Assembly: GCF_011306175.1 (NCBI RefSeq) | Contig: NZ_CP049913.1 | Span: 2,170,001 to 2,234,000, forward strand | Source of the DNA: Vibrio sp. HDW18 | GTDB lineage: Bacteria; Pseudomonadota; Gammaproteobacteria; Enterobacterales; Vibrionaceae | DNA length: 64,000 bases | Reading direction: 5' to 3' | Shown here: positions 20,634 through 29,021 of the stretch, piece after piece | How positions within the stretch are numbered: position 1 is the stretch's first letter | Layout: each line of letters begins with the position of its first letter | Notes under the pieces: model-generated | Told to the model about the DNA's origin: nothing | What the model saw: only the letters and a program-made list of their open reading frames with translations | Database searches by the model: none | Translations under genes and position numbers: made by a program

Positions 20634-22625
20634 TTAGAGTTTAAATCGATGCACCAATGAGCTCTGCTGTTCGGCCAGTGTGGTTAAGTTAGTGCTAGTT
20701 TGCGCGATTTGCGACATCGCTTGATAGCTGGCATCGGAGATATGGTTGATATCTTCAATGCTGCGTGCAATCGAGCTGGTGGTCTCATTTTGTTCACCCG
20801 CGGCTTGAGAAATATGGGTACTCATATGACTGATTTCGATGATTAAAGCTTGGATTTCCTCCATTGCACTGTTGGCATGCGAAGCTTGTTCAACCGACAG
20901 TTCCATATCTTGCATACAACTTTCAATCACATTGTTGGCCAGTGAAGAGCTAGCTTGCAGATTGCTGATCATTGACTCGATTTCTGAAGTTGATTGAGTG
21001 GTACGTTGAGCGAGCACACGGACTTCATCTGCGACAACCGCAAAACCGCGCCCTTGTTCACCCGCACGTGCTGCTTCAATGGCTGCATTGAGTGCCAACA
21101 GGTTGGTTTGTTCGGCAATGTTGCGGATCACATCGAGAATCGAGCCGATCTGGCTACTCATCTTACGTAAATCAGCCACGGCTTTGACCGACTCAATTAA
21201 ACGCGCTTCTAGTTGACCAATGGTGCTGATATTGGTGCTCATAATATGGCGACCAGATTCAGAAGCTGCTTCCACTTGCTGGACCATCGCCAGAGAATTT
21301 TGCGCACTATTGGCGACTTCTTGTACCGAATGAGCCATTTCAGTCATCGCAGTCGCCACATTTGAGGTTTGCTCTCGTTGGCTATTGAGCTGGCTTTGCG
21401 CACTCAGTGAGGTGGTTTGGTTATTGGCTGCGGTAGCGGTTAAATCATCGGATGCGCTGTTTAGTTGGACTAAAATCTCGTGCAAGCTATCCGCGAGAGT
21501 GTTGATATGGCGACTTAAGCGACTAAATTCATTATTGGAGCGAATTTCAATCCGTTGCGTCATATTACCCTGGGTTAGGCTTTCTAATGCTTTTAGGATG
21601 CGGGTGACAGGTTCGCGCACACTGTGTGCTAAGTGATAGCCGATCGCCGTGGCGAGTAAAATAACCGCAACGCTAATCACCAACGCTTTGATGACGCCTT
21701 TCTGGTAAACTGTACCCGCTTCGGCAAGAGATTGATTGAGATCATCAGTCGCGGTGTGGTTAAACGCGTCTAAAATGATCATCGCATTATCGACTTGATT
21801 AGCGAGATTGGTGATGTTGTCATACAGCGCGGTTCTGGCTCGTAAATACTCATCATGTTGATCGAGTACCCCACCTTTTTGGCCAATATCGCGACTAAAT
21901 TTTTCGACTAATTCATCAAAACGATCTTTTAATTGTGGCATTTGGGTTGCCAGCCCACGGTAAGCATAATTCAGATGCGTGACCGCCTTCCGATTCTGAT
22001 TAACCGCTTTGTCGACAAAAACCACATCGGAACTGGCTAATGCATCGGAGGTGATCACTTCGGCATCTTTCAATTTGATGAAATAACTTTTCGCCATCAC
22101 CTTGACTGAAATGCTGTCGTTATTGTCGACAAACTCTTTCATACCGATACTTAACTCTGAGTGTAGGCGTTGAAATTCACGGGTTGATTTTTGCACCGAC
22201 TCTTGCGCGGCAAACATCGCCTGATAATTATTCATGGCTAAATCTGCTTCGTTAAAATAACGTGCTTCGAGCTGTTTTAGTTCTGCAAGTGGCTGTTCAA
22301 GTTTGGGATGATTTAGGCTTGCTTGACTCAATGCTGCAAGAACGGTTTGAAATTGCCGTTTTGATTCGACAAATTCTTGACGCATGTCTTGCATGCGTGC
22401 CGTGTTTTGCGTGGTCAAAAAATCTTTAAACGATTTATCGGCCGATAACAATTGAACACTGGTTTGGTTTGACAACGAAACCAAAGGTAGCGCGACCTTA
22501 GAGACGCTTTCAAAATTACTGTGGATCTGACTCATGCCACGCAATACGATTGTGACGGTAACAATAAACATAATAATAATGAGTGCAAAACCTGCATACA
22601 TACGTCTAATTACGGAACCCCGCAT
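20634..22625 (-). CDS. Methyl-accepting chemotaxis protein
   Basis: This is a transmembrane chemoreceptor that signals to CheA/CheW. The 663-residue product has a first membrane segment (about 10-30), a long helical periplasmic sensor of about 270 residues with no recognisable Cache or PAS fold (helical-bundle type), a second membrane segment (about 308-330), a HAMP domain (about 330-385), and a cytoplasmic signalling domain with the conserved tip [20 protein letters not shown]. There is no C-terminal CheR-binding pentapeptide (it ends VHRFKL). The start at 22625 is chosen for the GAGGGAGAG site upstream. The ligand is unknown. Confidence 0.93.
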   Translation of the reverse strand: MRGSVIRRMYAGFALIIIMFIVTVTIVLRGMSQIHSNFESVSKVALPLVSLSNQTSVQLLSADKSFKDFLTTQNTARMQDMRQEFVESKRQFQTVLAALSQASLNHPKLEQPLAELKQLEARYFNEADLAMNNYQAMFAAQESVQKSTREFQRLHSELSIGMKEFVDNNDSISVKVMAKSYFIKLKDAEVITSDALASSDVVFVDKAVNQNRKAVTHLNYAYRGLATQMPQLKDRFDELVEKFSRDIGQKGGVLDQHDEYLRARTALYDNITNLANQVDNAMIILDAFNHTATDDLNQSLAEAGTVYQKGVIKALVISVAVILLATAIGYHLAHSVREPVTRILKALESLTQGNMTQRIEIRSNNEFSRLSRHINTLADSLHEILVQLNSASDDLTATAANNQTTSLSAQSQLNSQREQTSNVATAMTEMAHSVQEVANSAQNSLAMVQQVEAASESGRHIMSTNISTIGQLEARLIESVKAVADLRKMSSQIGSILDVIRNIAEQTNLLALNAAIEAARAGEQGRGFAVVADEVRVLAQRTTQSTSEIESMISNLQASSSLANNVIESCMQDMELSVEQASHANSAMEEIQALIIEISHMSTHISQAAGEQNETTSSIARSIEDINHISDASYQAMSQIAQTSTNLTTLAEQQSSLVHRFKL

Positions 22626-22883
22626 ATGTTCTCTCCCTCGAAAATGACGCATTCTGATGAAAATAAATGAAAGACAAAGGTGTCTTAAAAAAATAACAAA
22701 ACGATCCGCATTGTATTGAGGTTGAGAAACGCATTTTATGACCGAGACAGCAAAAAAACTCTTTCAGCAGTGAACTGGCTCGGGTTCTGTTAACTGTACG
22801 GTGTTTTTTATTGAGCTTTGGCAATGCTTAACGCATACTCAAATCAGAAATTTTTCAATCCCAAGCTTTGTATGGAGTAACTC

Positions 22884-23234
22884 ATGGCGCAAGAAACCAT
22901 TTTCAGTAAAATTGTTCGCAGAGAAATTGCGGCCGATATTCTTTATCAAGATGATCTGGTCACTGCATTTCGCGACCTTCATCCGCGTGCGCCAAGCCAT
23001 ATTTTGATCATTCCGAATAAGTTGATCCCAACGGTGAATGATGTAGAAATGGCCGATGAATTGGCGCTAGGCCGGATGTTCACTGTTGCCAAAAAAATCG
23101 CCCAACAAGAAGGGATTGCCGAAGATGGTTACCGTTTGATCATGAATTGTAATTCACACGGCGGCCAGGAGGTCTATCATATTCATATGCATTTAGTCGG
23201 CGGCCGTCCTTTAGGTCCTCTCTTAATGGGTTAA
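22884..23234 (+). CDS. hinT: HIT-family purine nucleoside phosphoramidase
   Basis: HinT hydrolyses adenosine phosphoramidates and related mixed anhydrides. The 116-residue product has the histidine triad HIHMHLV at about residues 99-105 and the N-terminal [19 protein letters not shown] typical of HinT. TATGGAGTAACTC before the ATG gives a GGAG ribosome site. It heads a run of + genes (envelope lipoproteins, lpoB, thiK, ycfP) whose order matches E. coli hinT-ycfL-lpoB-thiK. Confidence 0.95.
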   Translation: MAQETIFSKIVRREIAADILYQDDLVTAFRDLHPRAPSHILIIPNKLIPTVNDVEMADELALGRMFTVAKKIAQQEGIAEDGYRLIMNCNSHGGQEVYHIHMHLVGGRPLGPLLMG

Positions 23235-23280
23235 ACCAGAGTAGGTTGTGCCAAGGTGACCAATTAAAGTGATTCAATAC

Positions 23281-24672
23281 ATGCAACGCTTTTTCTCGCG
23301 CATTACACTGATTTTGACACCATTACTGCTTGCGGGGTGTAGCAATCTCACCGCGGGCAATCTTTTTAGTCATTACAGCGCACAAAACAGTGGATTACAC
23401 CAGTCGGTTGCCGCAGGGCAATATCAGCAAGCGACACAATTATTGCCGGAATATGTGGCAGGCGAGGTGCTCGATAACCTTGAAAGAGGTCGCGTTTATT
23501 TTCTTAATCAACAATACGCCGAAAGTCGACAAAGTTTAGCGGCCGCTGATCAAGCGGTGCAGCAGCAGCAAGATCGCGCGATCATCTCACTGAGTAGTAG
23601 TGCAACCAGCGTTGGTTCACTCGCAGTTAATGATAACTTAAATGAATATGAGCCTAGCGATTATGAGCTAGGCTTTTTACATTTGTACTTAGCGTTGAAC
23701 TATGTACGTAGCAATGATTTAAATAGCGCATTGGTCGAAATTCGGCGGGCTAATCAAGTGCAGGAGCAAGCTAAACAGCAGCGAGAACAGCAGTTGGGGA
23801 AAGCTGAGCAAGAGATGCGTGCCCAAGGCTTATCACCAAATTTAGGGAGTGTGCTGGCTCAATATCCGGATGCGGGTAAAAGTTTACAAGCGGTACAAAA
23901 TGGCTATCTGCTTTACCTGTCTGCACTACTTTATGAAGCCGATAACGATTTGAACTCAGCTTATGTTGACTATCGCCGAGCACTGGCGGTTGCGCCAAAT
24001 AATCGCGCGGTGATCGACGGTACGTTGCGGGTCGCATCCCGCTTAGGAATGACACAAGATCTTAGCTTACTTAAGCAGCAATATGGCGAGCCGCAACGTC
24101 TGGCGACTGGGCAAGCCCGAGTGATCGTGCTGGCTGAGCAGGGCATTGTGCAAGCCAAACAAGGGTGGCGCATTGCTTTACCTTTATTTGACAGTCGTGG
24201 TAACACCGCGTTGTATTCTCTTGCACTGCCGTATTACCCGTCATCAGTGCTAGCCAATCATTCGCCATTGTTGCTCAATGGCCGTCAACTGACATCAATG
24301 CCAGTGATGGATGTGAACTTAATGGCCTCCAACGCATTAAGTGAGCAAATGCCGACATTAGTATTGCGTCAAGCTCTGCGGGTGATTACGAAAGACCAAC
24401 TGCGCAAAGAGGCTGCCAAAGATGAGGATGTGGCGAATTTAGTGTTTAATATTTGGAATACCTTAACCGAGCAGCCCGATACGCGCAGCTGGTTAACTTT
24501 GCCTGCGACAGTCAATACCGCCACTCAAGTGGTCAGTGCAGGCGATCAAGTGCTGGATATTGCAGGGACTCGCTATACCTTCCATGTTCCAGAAAATGGC
24601 ACTGCATTAGTTTGGCTATCACAGCAAGCTAATAGTGCGACCATTTGGCATAAACAACTGGGGATACGCTAA
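23281..24672 (+). CDS. Outer-membrane lipoprotein with TPR-like repeats (COG3014-like)
   Basis: The 463-residue product has a lipoprotein signal with lipobox LLLAGCS (cysteine near residue 19), then a helical region with tetratricopeptide-like pairs (LGFLHLYLALNYVRSNDLNS and YLLYLSALLYEADNDLNSAY) and a C-terminal beta-rich part. The function is not established; the position directly before ycfL and lpoB suggests a role with them at the envelope. The ATG at 23281 is used; a GTG at 23269 is in frame and slightly better spaced to AAGG, so the start is uncertain. Its stop overlaps the ycfL start by one base (TAATG). Confidence 0.85.
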   Translation: MQRFFSRITLILTPLLLAGCSNLTAGNLFSHYSAQNSGLHQSVAAGQYQQATQLLPEYVAGEVLDNLERGRVYFLNQQYAESRQSLAAADQAVQQQQDRAIISLSSSATSVGSLAVNDNLNEYEPSDYELGFLHLYLALNYVRSNDLNSALVEIRRANQVQEQAKQQREQQLGKAEQEMRAQGLSPNLGSVLAQYPDAGKSLQAVQNGYLLYLSALLYEADNDLNSAYVDYRRALAVAPNNRAVIDGTLRVASRLGMTQDLSLLKQQYGEPQRLATGQARVIVLAEQGIVQAKQGWRIALPLFDSRGNTALYSLALPYYPSSVLANHSPLLLNGRQLTSMPVMDVNLMASNALSEQMPTLVLRQALRVITKDQLRKEAAKDEDVANLVFNIWNTLTEQPDTRSWLTLPATVNTATQVVSAGDQVLDIAGTRYTFHVPENGTALVWLSQQANSATIWHKQLGIR

Positions 24673-25061
24673 TGAAAACATGGCTATTCGCTGTACTCAC
24701 TGGGTTACTGTTGGTGGGATGCAGTGCGAATACTGCGGGCTTGCGCGTTGATGGTGCATCGCGACAGGTGTTATTTAATGACAGCAGTTTGAGCAACCAT
24801 CTCAAGATTGAGGGCATCACAACCACATTGGTTGATGGCCATACCCGAGGGGTAGTGCAGATCCTCAATCAAAAGAAAAGTGACTTGAATATTCAGTATC
24901 GATTTTACTGGTATGACAATGATGGGCTTGAGGTGAACACGAAGTTAAGTCCTTGGAAAATTGTGATTTTTCGCGGTATGGAGACGGTGTCACTGAGCGA
25001 GATTTCCGTGAATCCTAATGGTAAGCAGTTTCGCGTCCAGATCCGCGAATATGATCAATAA
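24672..25061 (+). CDS. ycfL: YcfL-family lipoprotein
   Basis: The 129-residue product has a lipoprotein signal (lipobox LLLVGCS, cysteine near residue 17) and a small beta-rich DUF1425-type domain (YRFYWYDNDGLEV). YcfL function is unknown, but the gene sits before lpoB in many gammaproteobacteria, so a role in peptidoglycan or envelope work is inferred. It overlaps the preceding lipoprotein gene by one base and is separated from lpoB by a short tandem repeat. Confidence 0.87.
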   Translation: MKTWLFAVLTGLLLVGCSANTAGLRVDGASRQVLFNDSSLSNHLKIEGITTTLVDGHTRGVVQILNQKKSDLNIQYRFYWYDNDGLEVNTKLSPWKIVIFRGMETVSLSEISVNPNGKQFRVQIREYDQ

Positions 25062-25090
25062 ACGAAAAAACAATCAATAAACAAAAAAAC
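25053..25090 (+). repeat. 19-bp tandem repeat between ycfL and lpoB
   Basis: Two 19-bp copies, ATCAATAAACGAAAAAACA and ATCAATAAACAAAAAAACA, stand head to tail, with a degenerate third copy beginning GTCAATCCAC. The first overlaps the ycfL stop codon. Confidence 0.75.
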
Positions 25091-25142
25091 AGTCAATCCA
25101 CAAGCAAGCCACCAATCAAGAATCAGTGCGTTAAGAGGAATT

Positions 25143-25736
25143 ATGATGAAAAAAAGTATTTTTGCCCTGCTAGGTTTAGCAATCATTTTAGGCGGATGTT
25201 CGAATAAAGTCAGTTACGGTGATGCTCAAGCTGTGGAAACCGTCACGGTCGATTTTGGCTCTACCGATTTGCAGAAAATTGCGGCCGAGATGGTTGATAG
25301 TATGATGATGTCAGGCTCGGTGGCGGCGATAACGCGTGATAGCCGTCCGATCGTCTTTGTTGAGCGGATTAAGAACAAAACCAGTGAGCATATTGATACT
25401 GAGTCGATCACCGATACCATCAGTACCAAAATGCTCAATTCCGGTAAGTTCCGTTTTGTCGATATGGATCGGGTGGAAGCGGTACGCAATCAGCTCAACT
25501 TCCAAAATAACGATGAGCTAGTCAATCAAAGCACGGCGATTCAGTTTGGTAAAATGGTCGGTGCGCAATATATGTTGTACGGCAACCTTTCGAGCATTAA
25601 CAAAAGTGCTGGTAAGGATAAAGATGTCTATTACAAGATGACCATGCGTTTGATGGATTTACAAACCGGCTTAATTGAGTGGGCTGACGAAACAGAAATT
25701 CGGAAACAACAATCGAAGAGTTTTCTCGGTTTTTAA
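25143..25736 (+). CDS. lpoB: LpoB-family outer-membrane lipoprotein
   Basis: In E. coli LpoB reaches across the periplasm from the outer membrane to activate the peptidoglycan synthase PBP1B. The 197-residue product has a lipobox LGGCSN (cysteine near residue 20) and the LpoB/COG3417 domain (IVFVERIKNKTSEHIDTESI, KFRFVDMDRVEAVRNQL, AQYMLYGNLSSI). It lacks the long proline-rich linker of E. coli LpoB, which raises the question of how far it can reach. GAGGA lies just before the ATG. Its stop codon falls inside the first unit of a 15-bp tandem repeat. Confidence 0.86.
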   Translation: MMKKSIFALLGLAIILGGCSNKVSYGDAQAVETVTVDFGSTDLQKIAAEMVDSMMMSGSVAAITRDSRPIVFVERIKNKTSEHIDTESITDTISTKMLNSGKFRFVDMDRVEAVRNQLNFQNNDELVNQSTAIQFGKMVGAQYMLYGNLSSINKSAGKDKDVYYKMTMRLMDLQTGLIEWADETEIRKQQSKSFLGF

Positions 25737-25804
25737 TACATAAGTTTTTAACACCTAGTTTTTTAACCCCTAGTTTTTTAACCCCTAGGTTTTTAACACA
25801 TGGA
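25730..25804 (+). repeat. 15-bp tandem repeat, five units, between lpoB and thiK
   Basis: Five 15-bp units follow the pattern TTTTTAACMCCTAGT: 25730-25744, 25745-25759, 25760-25774, 25775-25789 and 25790-25804. The outer units are more degenerate. The TAA in the first unit is the lpoB stop codon, so the array begins within the gene end. The thiK ribosome site GGAG follows at once. Confidence 0.85.
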
Positions 25805-25819
25805 TAGGAAAGGAGTGGC

Positions 25820-26680
25820 ATGATGGCAAAGATTGCGTGGCGAGAAGCTTGTTCGCTCGACCCTACTTTGTTGTCATTGAACCACTTTTTCTCGCAGCCT
25901 CCGGATTATGCACAGACCTTAACCGGAGGTCTGACCAATCGTTGCTGGAAAATTGTGGCTGGTGAGCGTGCTTTTGTATGGCGTCCGGTGACGGCGATCA
26001 CCAAAGCATTTTCAATTTCTCGCGTTCAAGAATATCAAATACTTAAAGCGATTGAGCATGCTGCGATTGGTCCTAAAGCGGAACTGATTAATCCACAAGG
26101 TTTGTTGGTTGAGTGGATCGCCGGAGAATCTCTGACCGATAATCTTACCTTTGATTCGTTACTCAAAACTCAAACCCGCATCCATCAATTGGCTATTCAT
26201 CGCATCCCAGTTGCGCCGTTTAATTATCTTGGTCGAGTCGATCATTACTGGTTGCAAATCGGTGATGGGTTGAAATCGGACTCAATTAAAGCGCTGTATG
26301 CCAAGTGGCGTAACATCCCCAATTTGGTGGATGTTGGCCAAGCGTTATGCCACTTTGATCTGGCTGGTTATAACATGGTTGGCAGCGCACAGGGGCCGCG
26401 AGTGATTGATTGGGAATATGCCGCGTTAGCGGATCCGCGGATTGATTTAGCACTGAGTATTGATGTTGCCGATCACCCTGTACAAGAGGCGGTATTTCGT
26501 TATTGCCAATTGCGCCAATTATCCGCGATTGATGATTGGGTGGAAGGGGTACTCGCGTGGCAGCCGCGTACCACTATGTTAGCGATGCTTTGGTATCTGC
26601 TTGCTTATCAGTTGTGGGGCGATGAGCTTTATCGGCTGCAGGCACAGCGTTTAGAGCAAGTTCTGTTGGCGGCGAGTTAG
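25820..26680 (+). CDS. thiK: Thiamine kinase / aminoglycoside phosphotransferase-fold kinase
   Basis: ThiK phosphorylates thiamine to thiamine monophosphate in salvage. The 286-residue product has the choline/aminoglycoside kinase fold: GGLTNRCWKI near residue 35, the catalytic loop LCHFDLAGYNMV near 174-185 (H-x-D-x4-N pattern), and the metal-binding VIDWEYAALADPRIDLA near 194-210. Position between lpoB and ycfP matches E. coli ycfN/thiK, but nagZ, which lies between them in E. coli, is absent. The exact substrate is inferred from synteny. Confidence 0.82.
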   Translation: MMAKIAWREACSLDPTLLSLNHFFSQPPDYAQTLTGGLTNRCWKIVAGERAFVWRPVTAITKAFSISRVQEYQILKAIEHAAIGPKAELINPQGLLVEWIAGESLTDNLTFDSLLKTQTRIHQLAIHRIPVAPFNYLGRVDHYWLQIGDGLKSDSIKALYAKWRNIPNLVDVGQALCHFDLAGYNMVGSAQGPRVIDWEYAALADPRIDLALSIDVADHPVQEAVFRYCQLRQLSAIDDWVEGVLAWQPRTTMLAMLWYLLAYQLWGDELYRLQAQRLEQVLLAAS

Positions 26681-26767
26681 AGTTAGTAGCGTAATTTAAC
26701 CCTACCGCTCGTAGTGGATTAAAACTCTTCGTGATAGAGTGAAGTTTCAAGCAACGGGGGAAATATT

Positions 26768-27307
26768 ATGATTATTTATTTACATGGATTTGATTCAACC
26801 AGCCCGGGCAACCATGAAAAAGTGCTGCAATTGCAGTTTATTGATAGTGATGTACGTTTTATTAATTACAGCACCTTACATCCAAAACACGATATGCAAC
26901 ACTTGTTGAAAGAAGTGGATAAGGCGATCCATCAATCGGATGATCCGCAGCCGCTAATTTGTGGTGTTGGGCTTGGTGGTTACTGGTCAGAACGGATTGG
27001 CTTCTTGTGTGGAATAAAACAGGTGCTGTTTAATCCTAATTTGCATCCCGAACGCACGATGCTCGGTCGAATTGATCGCCCAGAAGAATATGATGATATT
27101 GCGACCAAATGCGTAGCAAAATTTCGCGCCAAGAACCAAGGCCGCTGTTTAGTGATCTTATCACGTGAGGATGAAATTCATGATAATCAGTGCAGCGCGC
27201 AAGAGTTGCAGGATTATTATCCAATCCTATGGGATGAAACTCAGACACATAAATTCAAAAAGATTTCTCACCATTTACAAACGATTAAGGCTTTTAAAAG
27301 CGCCTAA
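26768..27307 (+). CDS. ycfP: YcfP/UPF0227 alpha/beta-hydrolase-like protein
   Basis: The 179-residue product is close to E. coli YcfP over its full length ([38 protein letters not shown]). It has an alpha/beta-hydrolase fold, but the nucleophile elbow reads GVGLGGYW, with no serine at the usual position, so classical esterase activity is doubtful. The function is unknown. GGGGGAAATATTATG gives a strong ribosome site. A terminator follows. Confidence 0.9.
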   Translation: MIIYLHGFDSTSPGNHEKVLQLQFIDSDVRFINYSTLHPKHDMQHLLKEVDKAIHQSDDPQPLICGVGLGGYWSERIGFLCGIKQVLFNPNLHPERTMLGRIDRPEEYDDIATKCVAKFRAKNQGRCLVILSREDEIHDNQCSAQELQDYYPILWDETQTHKFKKISHHLQTIKAFKSA

Positions 27308-27331
27308 TTGTCCAAACTGATGATATGCAGC

Positions 27332-27360
27332 AACAGTCTCTTCGTGAGGCTGTTTTATTT
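27332..27360 (+). terminator. Terminator after ycfP
   Basis: AACAGTCTC (27332-27340), loop TTCGT, GAGGCTGTT (27346-27354), one G-T pair, then TTATTTTA. Confidence 0.8.
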
Positions 27361-27405
27361 TATCGTTACCCACCAGAAACCTCATCAAAGCCCATCAATC
27401 TATAG

Positions 27406-27433
27406 TTGCAGGATCCAATCAGGCCGATATAAT
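27406..27433 (+). promoter_or_regulatory. Candidate promoter for ndh
   Basis: A perfect -10 TATAAT (27428-27433) follows a weak -35 TTGCAG (27406-27411) at 16 bp. A start near 27440 would give a leader of about 225 nt before ndh, with the FNR box just downstream of the start. Confidence 0.5.
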
Positions 27434-27451
27434 GGCTCACACTAAAATTTA

Positions 27452-27465
27452 TTGATAAATATCAA
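27452..27465 (+). promoter_or_regulatory. Perfect FNR box upstream of ndh
   Basis: TTGATAAATATCAA matches the FNR consensus TTGAT-N4-ATCAA at all ten fixed positions. It lies about 19 bp after the candidate -10 of ndh. In E. coli, ndh is repressed by FNR without oxygen; a site at +12 to +25 would act as a roadblock. Confidence 0.8.
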
Positions 27466-27666
27466 GAAAAATTGAGAGCGAGTGATAAACTTGCCAATAA
27501 GTTGTGCTAGCGCAAGCTTTTGCTACCTTATAACGTGTTGTTGAGAGTAATCCACCCGCACCCAAATCTGTCAGTTAGCCAATAAGTTGCTGCTGGTAAC
27601 CCATTTTCTCAGCGCGAGTGATCGAGCTGGATAATAATTATTAATCTTTAGTTGAGGATTGTTGCT

Positions 27667-28956
27667 GTGACACGAATTATCGTTGTAGGTGGTGGCGCTG
27701 GCGGTTTAGAGCTGGTCACCAAACTGGGTCGCACTCTTGGTCGTAAGGGACGAGCCAATATTACGCTAGTGGATCGTAATTCAAGCCATTTATGGAAGCC
27801 ACTGCTGCATGAAGTGGCAACCGGTTCATTGGATGAGGGGGTGGATGCGCTCAGTTACCGTGCACATGCGAAGAATCACCGTTTTGATTTCCAGCTTGGT
27901 AGTTTGGAGTCGATTGACCGCGACAATAAAACCATCACGTTAAGTGAGCTCAAAGATGAGCACGGTGAGCTGCTGATGCCTAAACGTGATTTAGCATACG
28001 ATATATTGGTATTAGCGATTGGCTCAACTTCGAACGATTTCAATACCCCAGGGGTGAAAGAGCACTGTATTTTCCTAGATAGTCCTGAGCAGGCTAATCG
28101 CTTCCGTACTGAGATGAACAATGAGTTCCTCAAGCTGCACGCGAAAAACGGTCAGGGTACGGTTGATATTGCGATTGTGGGTGCCGGTGCGACTGGGGTT
28201 GAACTGTCTGCTGAATTGCACAATGCCGTCAAAGAACTGCACACTTATGGCTTTGGCGATCTTGATTCAAGTAAGTTGAACGTTAATCTGATTGAAGCGG
28301 GTGAGCGTATTTTACCTGCGTTACCCCCACGTATTTCTGCTGCTGCACATCAAGAGTTGACCAAACTTGGGGTGAATGTGCGTACCATGACGATGGTGAC
28401 GAAAGCGGAGCAAGACGGTTTAACCACCAAAGATGGTGAAAAAATTGCGGCACAGATTATGGTATGGGCTGCTGGCATCAAAGCGCCTAACTTTATCAAA
28501 GATATTGCAGGTCTAGAAACCAATCGCATCAATCAACTGGTGGTGAAAAATACCCTGCAAACGACCCGTGACGATGACATTTTTGTGATTGGTGATTTGG
28601 CACAATGCACGCAAGCCGATGGTAAATTTGTCCCACCACGCGCTCAAGCCGCCCATCAAATGGCTTCATTGGCATTTCGTAATATCGTGGCTAAAATGTA
28701 CGGCCGCGAATTGAAACACTACGTGTATAAAGATCATGGTTCATTGGTATCACTCAGTCGTTTCTCAACCGTCGGTAGTTTGATGGGTAACCTCACTCGT
28801 GGCTCGATGATGGTTGAAGGGCGTATTGCGCGTGTCGTTTATATTTCGCTGTATCGTATGCACCAAATGGCCTTGCATGGTGTGTTTAAAACCGGACTGA
28901 TGATGTTAGTCGGTAGAATTAACCGAGTGCTTAGACCCAACCTTAAATTACACTAA
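27667..28956 (+). CDS. ndh: NADH dehydrogenase type II
   Basis: Ndh is a single-subunit, non-proton-pumping NADH:quinone oxidoreductase on the inner membrane. The 429-residue product has an FAD-binding GGGAGGLE motif at residues 8-15, a second nucleotide (NADH) motif [15 protein letters not shown] near 173-187, and the FAD-contact [10 protein letters not shown] near 303-312. The GTG at 27667 is chosen because GAGG ends nine bases before it; upstream in-frame codons have no such site. It ends at a strong hairpin shared with bap1. Confidence 0.94.
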   Translation: MTRIIVVGGGAGGLELVTKLGRTLGRKGRANITLVDRNSSHLWKPLLHEVATGSLDEGVDALSYRAHAKNHRFDFQLGSLESIDRDNKTITLSELKDEHGELLMPKRDLAYDILVLAIGSTSNDFNTPGVKEHCIFLDSPEQANRFRTEMNNEFLKLHAKNGQGTVDIAIVGAGATGVELSAELHNAVKELHTYGFGDLDSSKLNVNLIEAGERILPALPPRISAAAHQELTKLGVNVRTMTMVTKAEQDGLTTKDGEKIAAQIMVWAAGIKAPNFIKDIAGLETNRINQLVVKNTLQTTRDDDIFVIGDLAQCTQADGKFVPPRAQAAHQMASLAFRNIVAKMYGRELKHYVYKDHGSLVSLSRFSTVGSLMGNLTRGSMMVEGRIARVVYISLYRMHQMALHGVFKTGLMMLVGRINRVLRPNLKLH

Positions 28957-28968
28957 GACTTCCCAGCG

Positions 28969-29005
28969 AAACAAATCAAGCGGCCAATGGCCGCTTGATT
29001 TGTTT
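28969..29005. terminator. Bidirectional terminator between ndh and bap1
   Basis: A 17-bp perfect stem (28969-28985 and 28989-29005; outer arms AAACAAATCAAG and CTTGATTTGTTT) has a 3-nt loop. Convergent genes lie on both sides. Confidence 0.85.
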
Positions 29006-29021
29006 GGTGTGGAACTTAAAG

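Noticed and set aside
20460..20660. 66-codon plus-strand opening after fadR
   Set aside because: It lies mostly within ERIC copy 2 and the terminator hairpin of the chemoreceptor gene.
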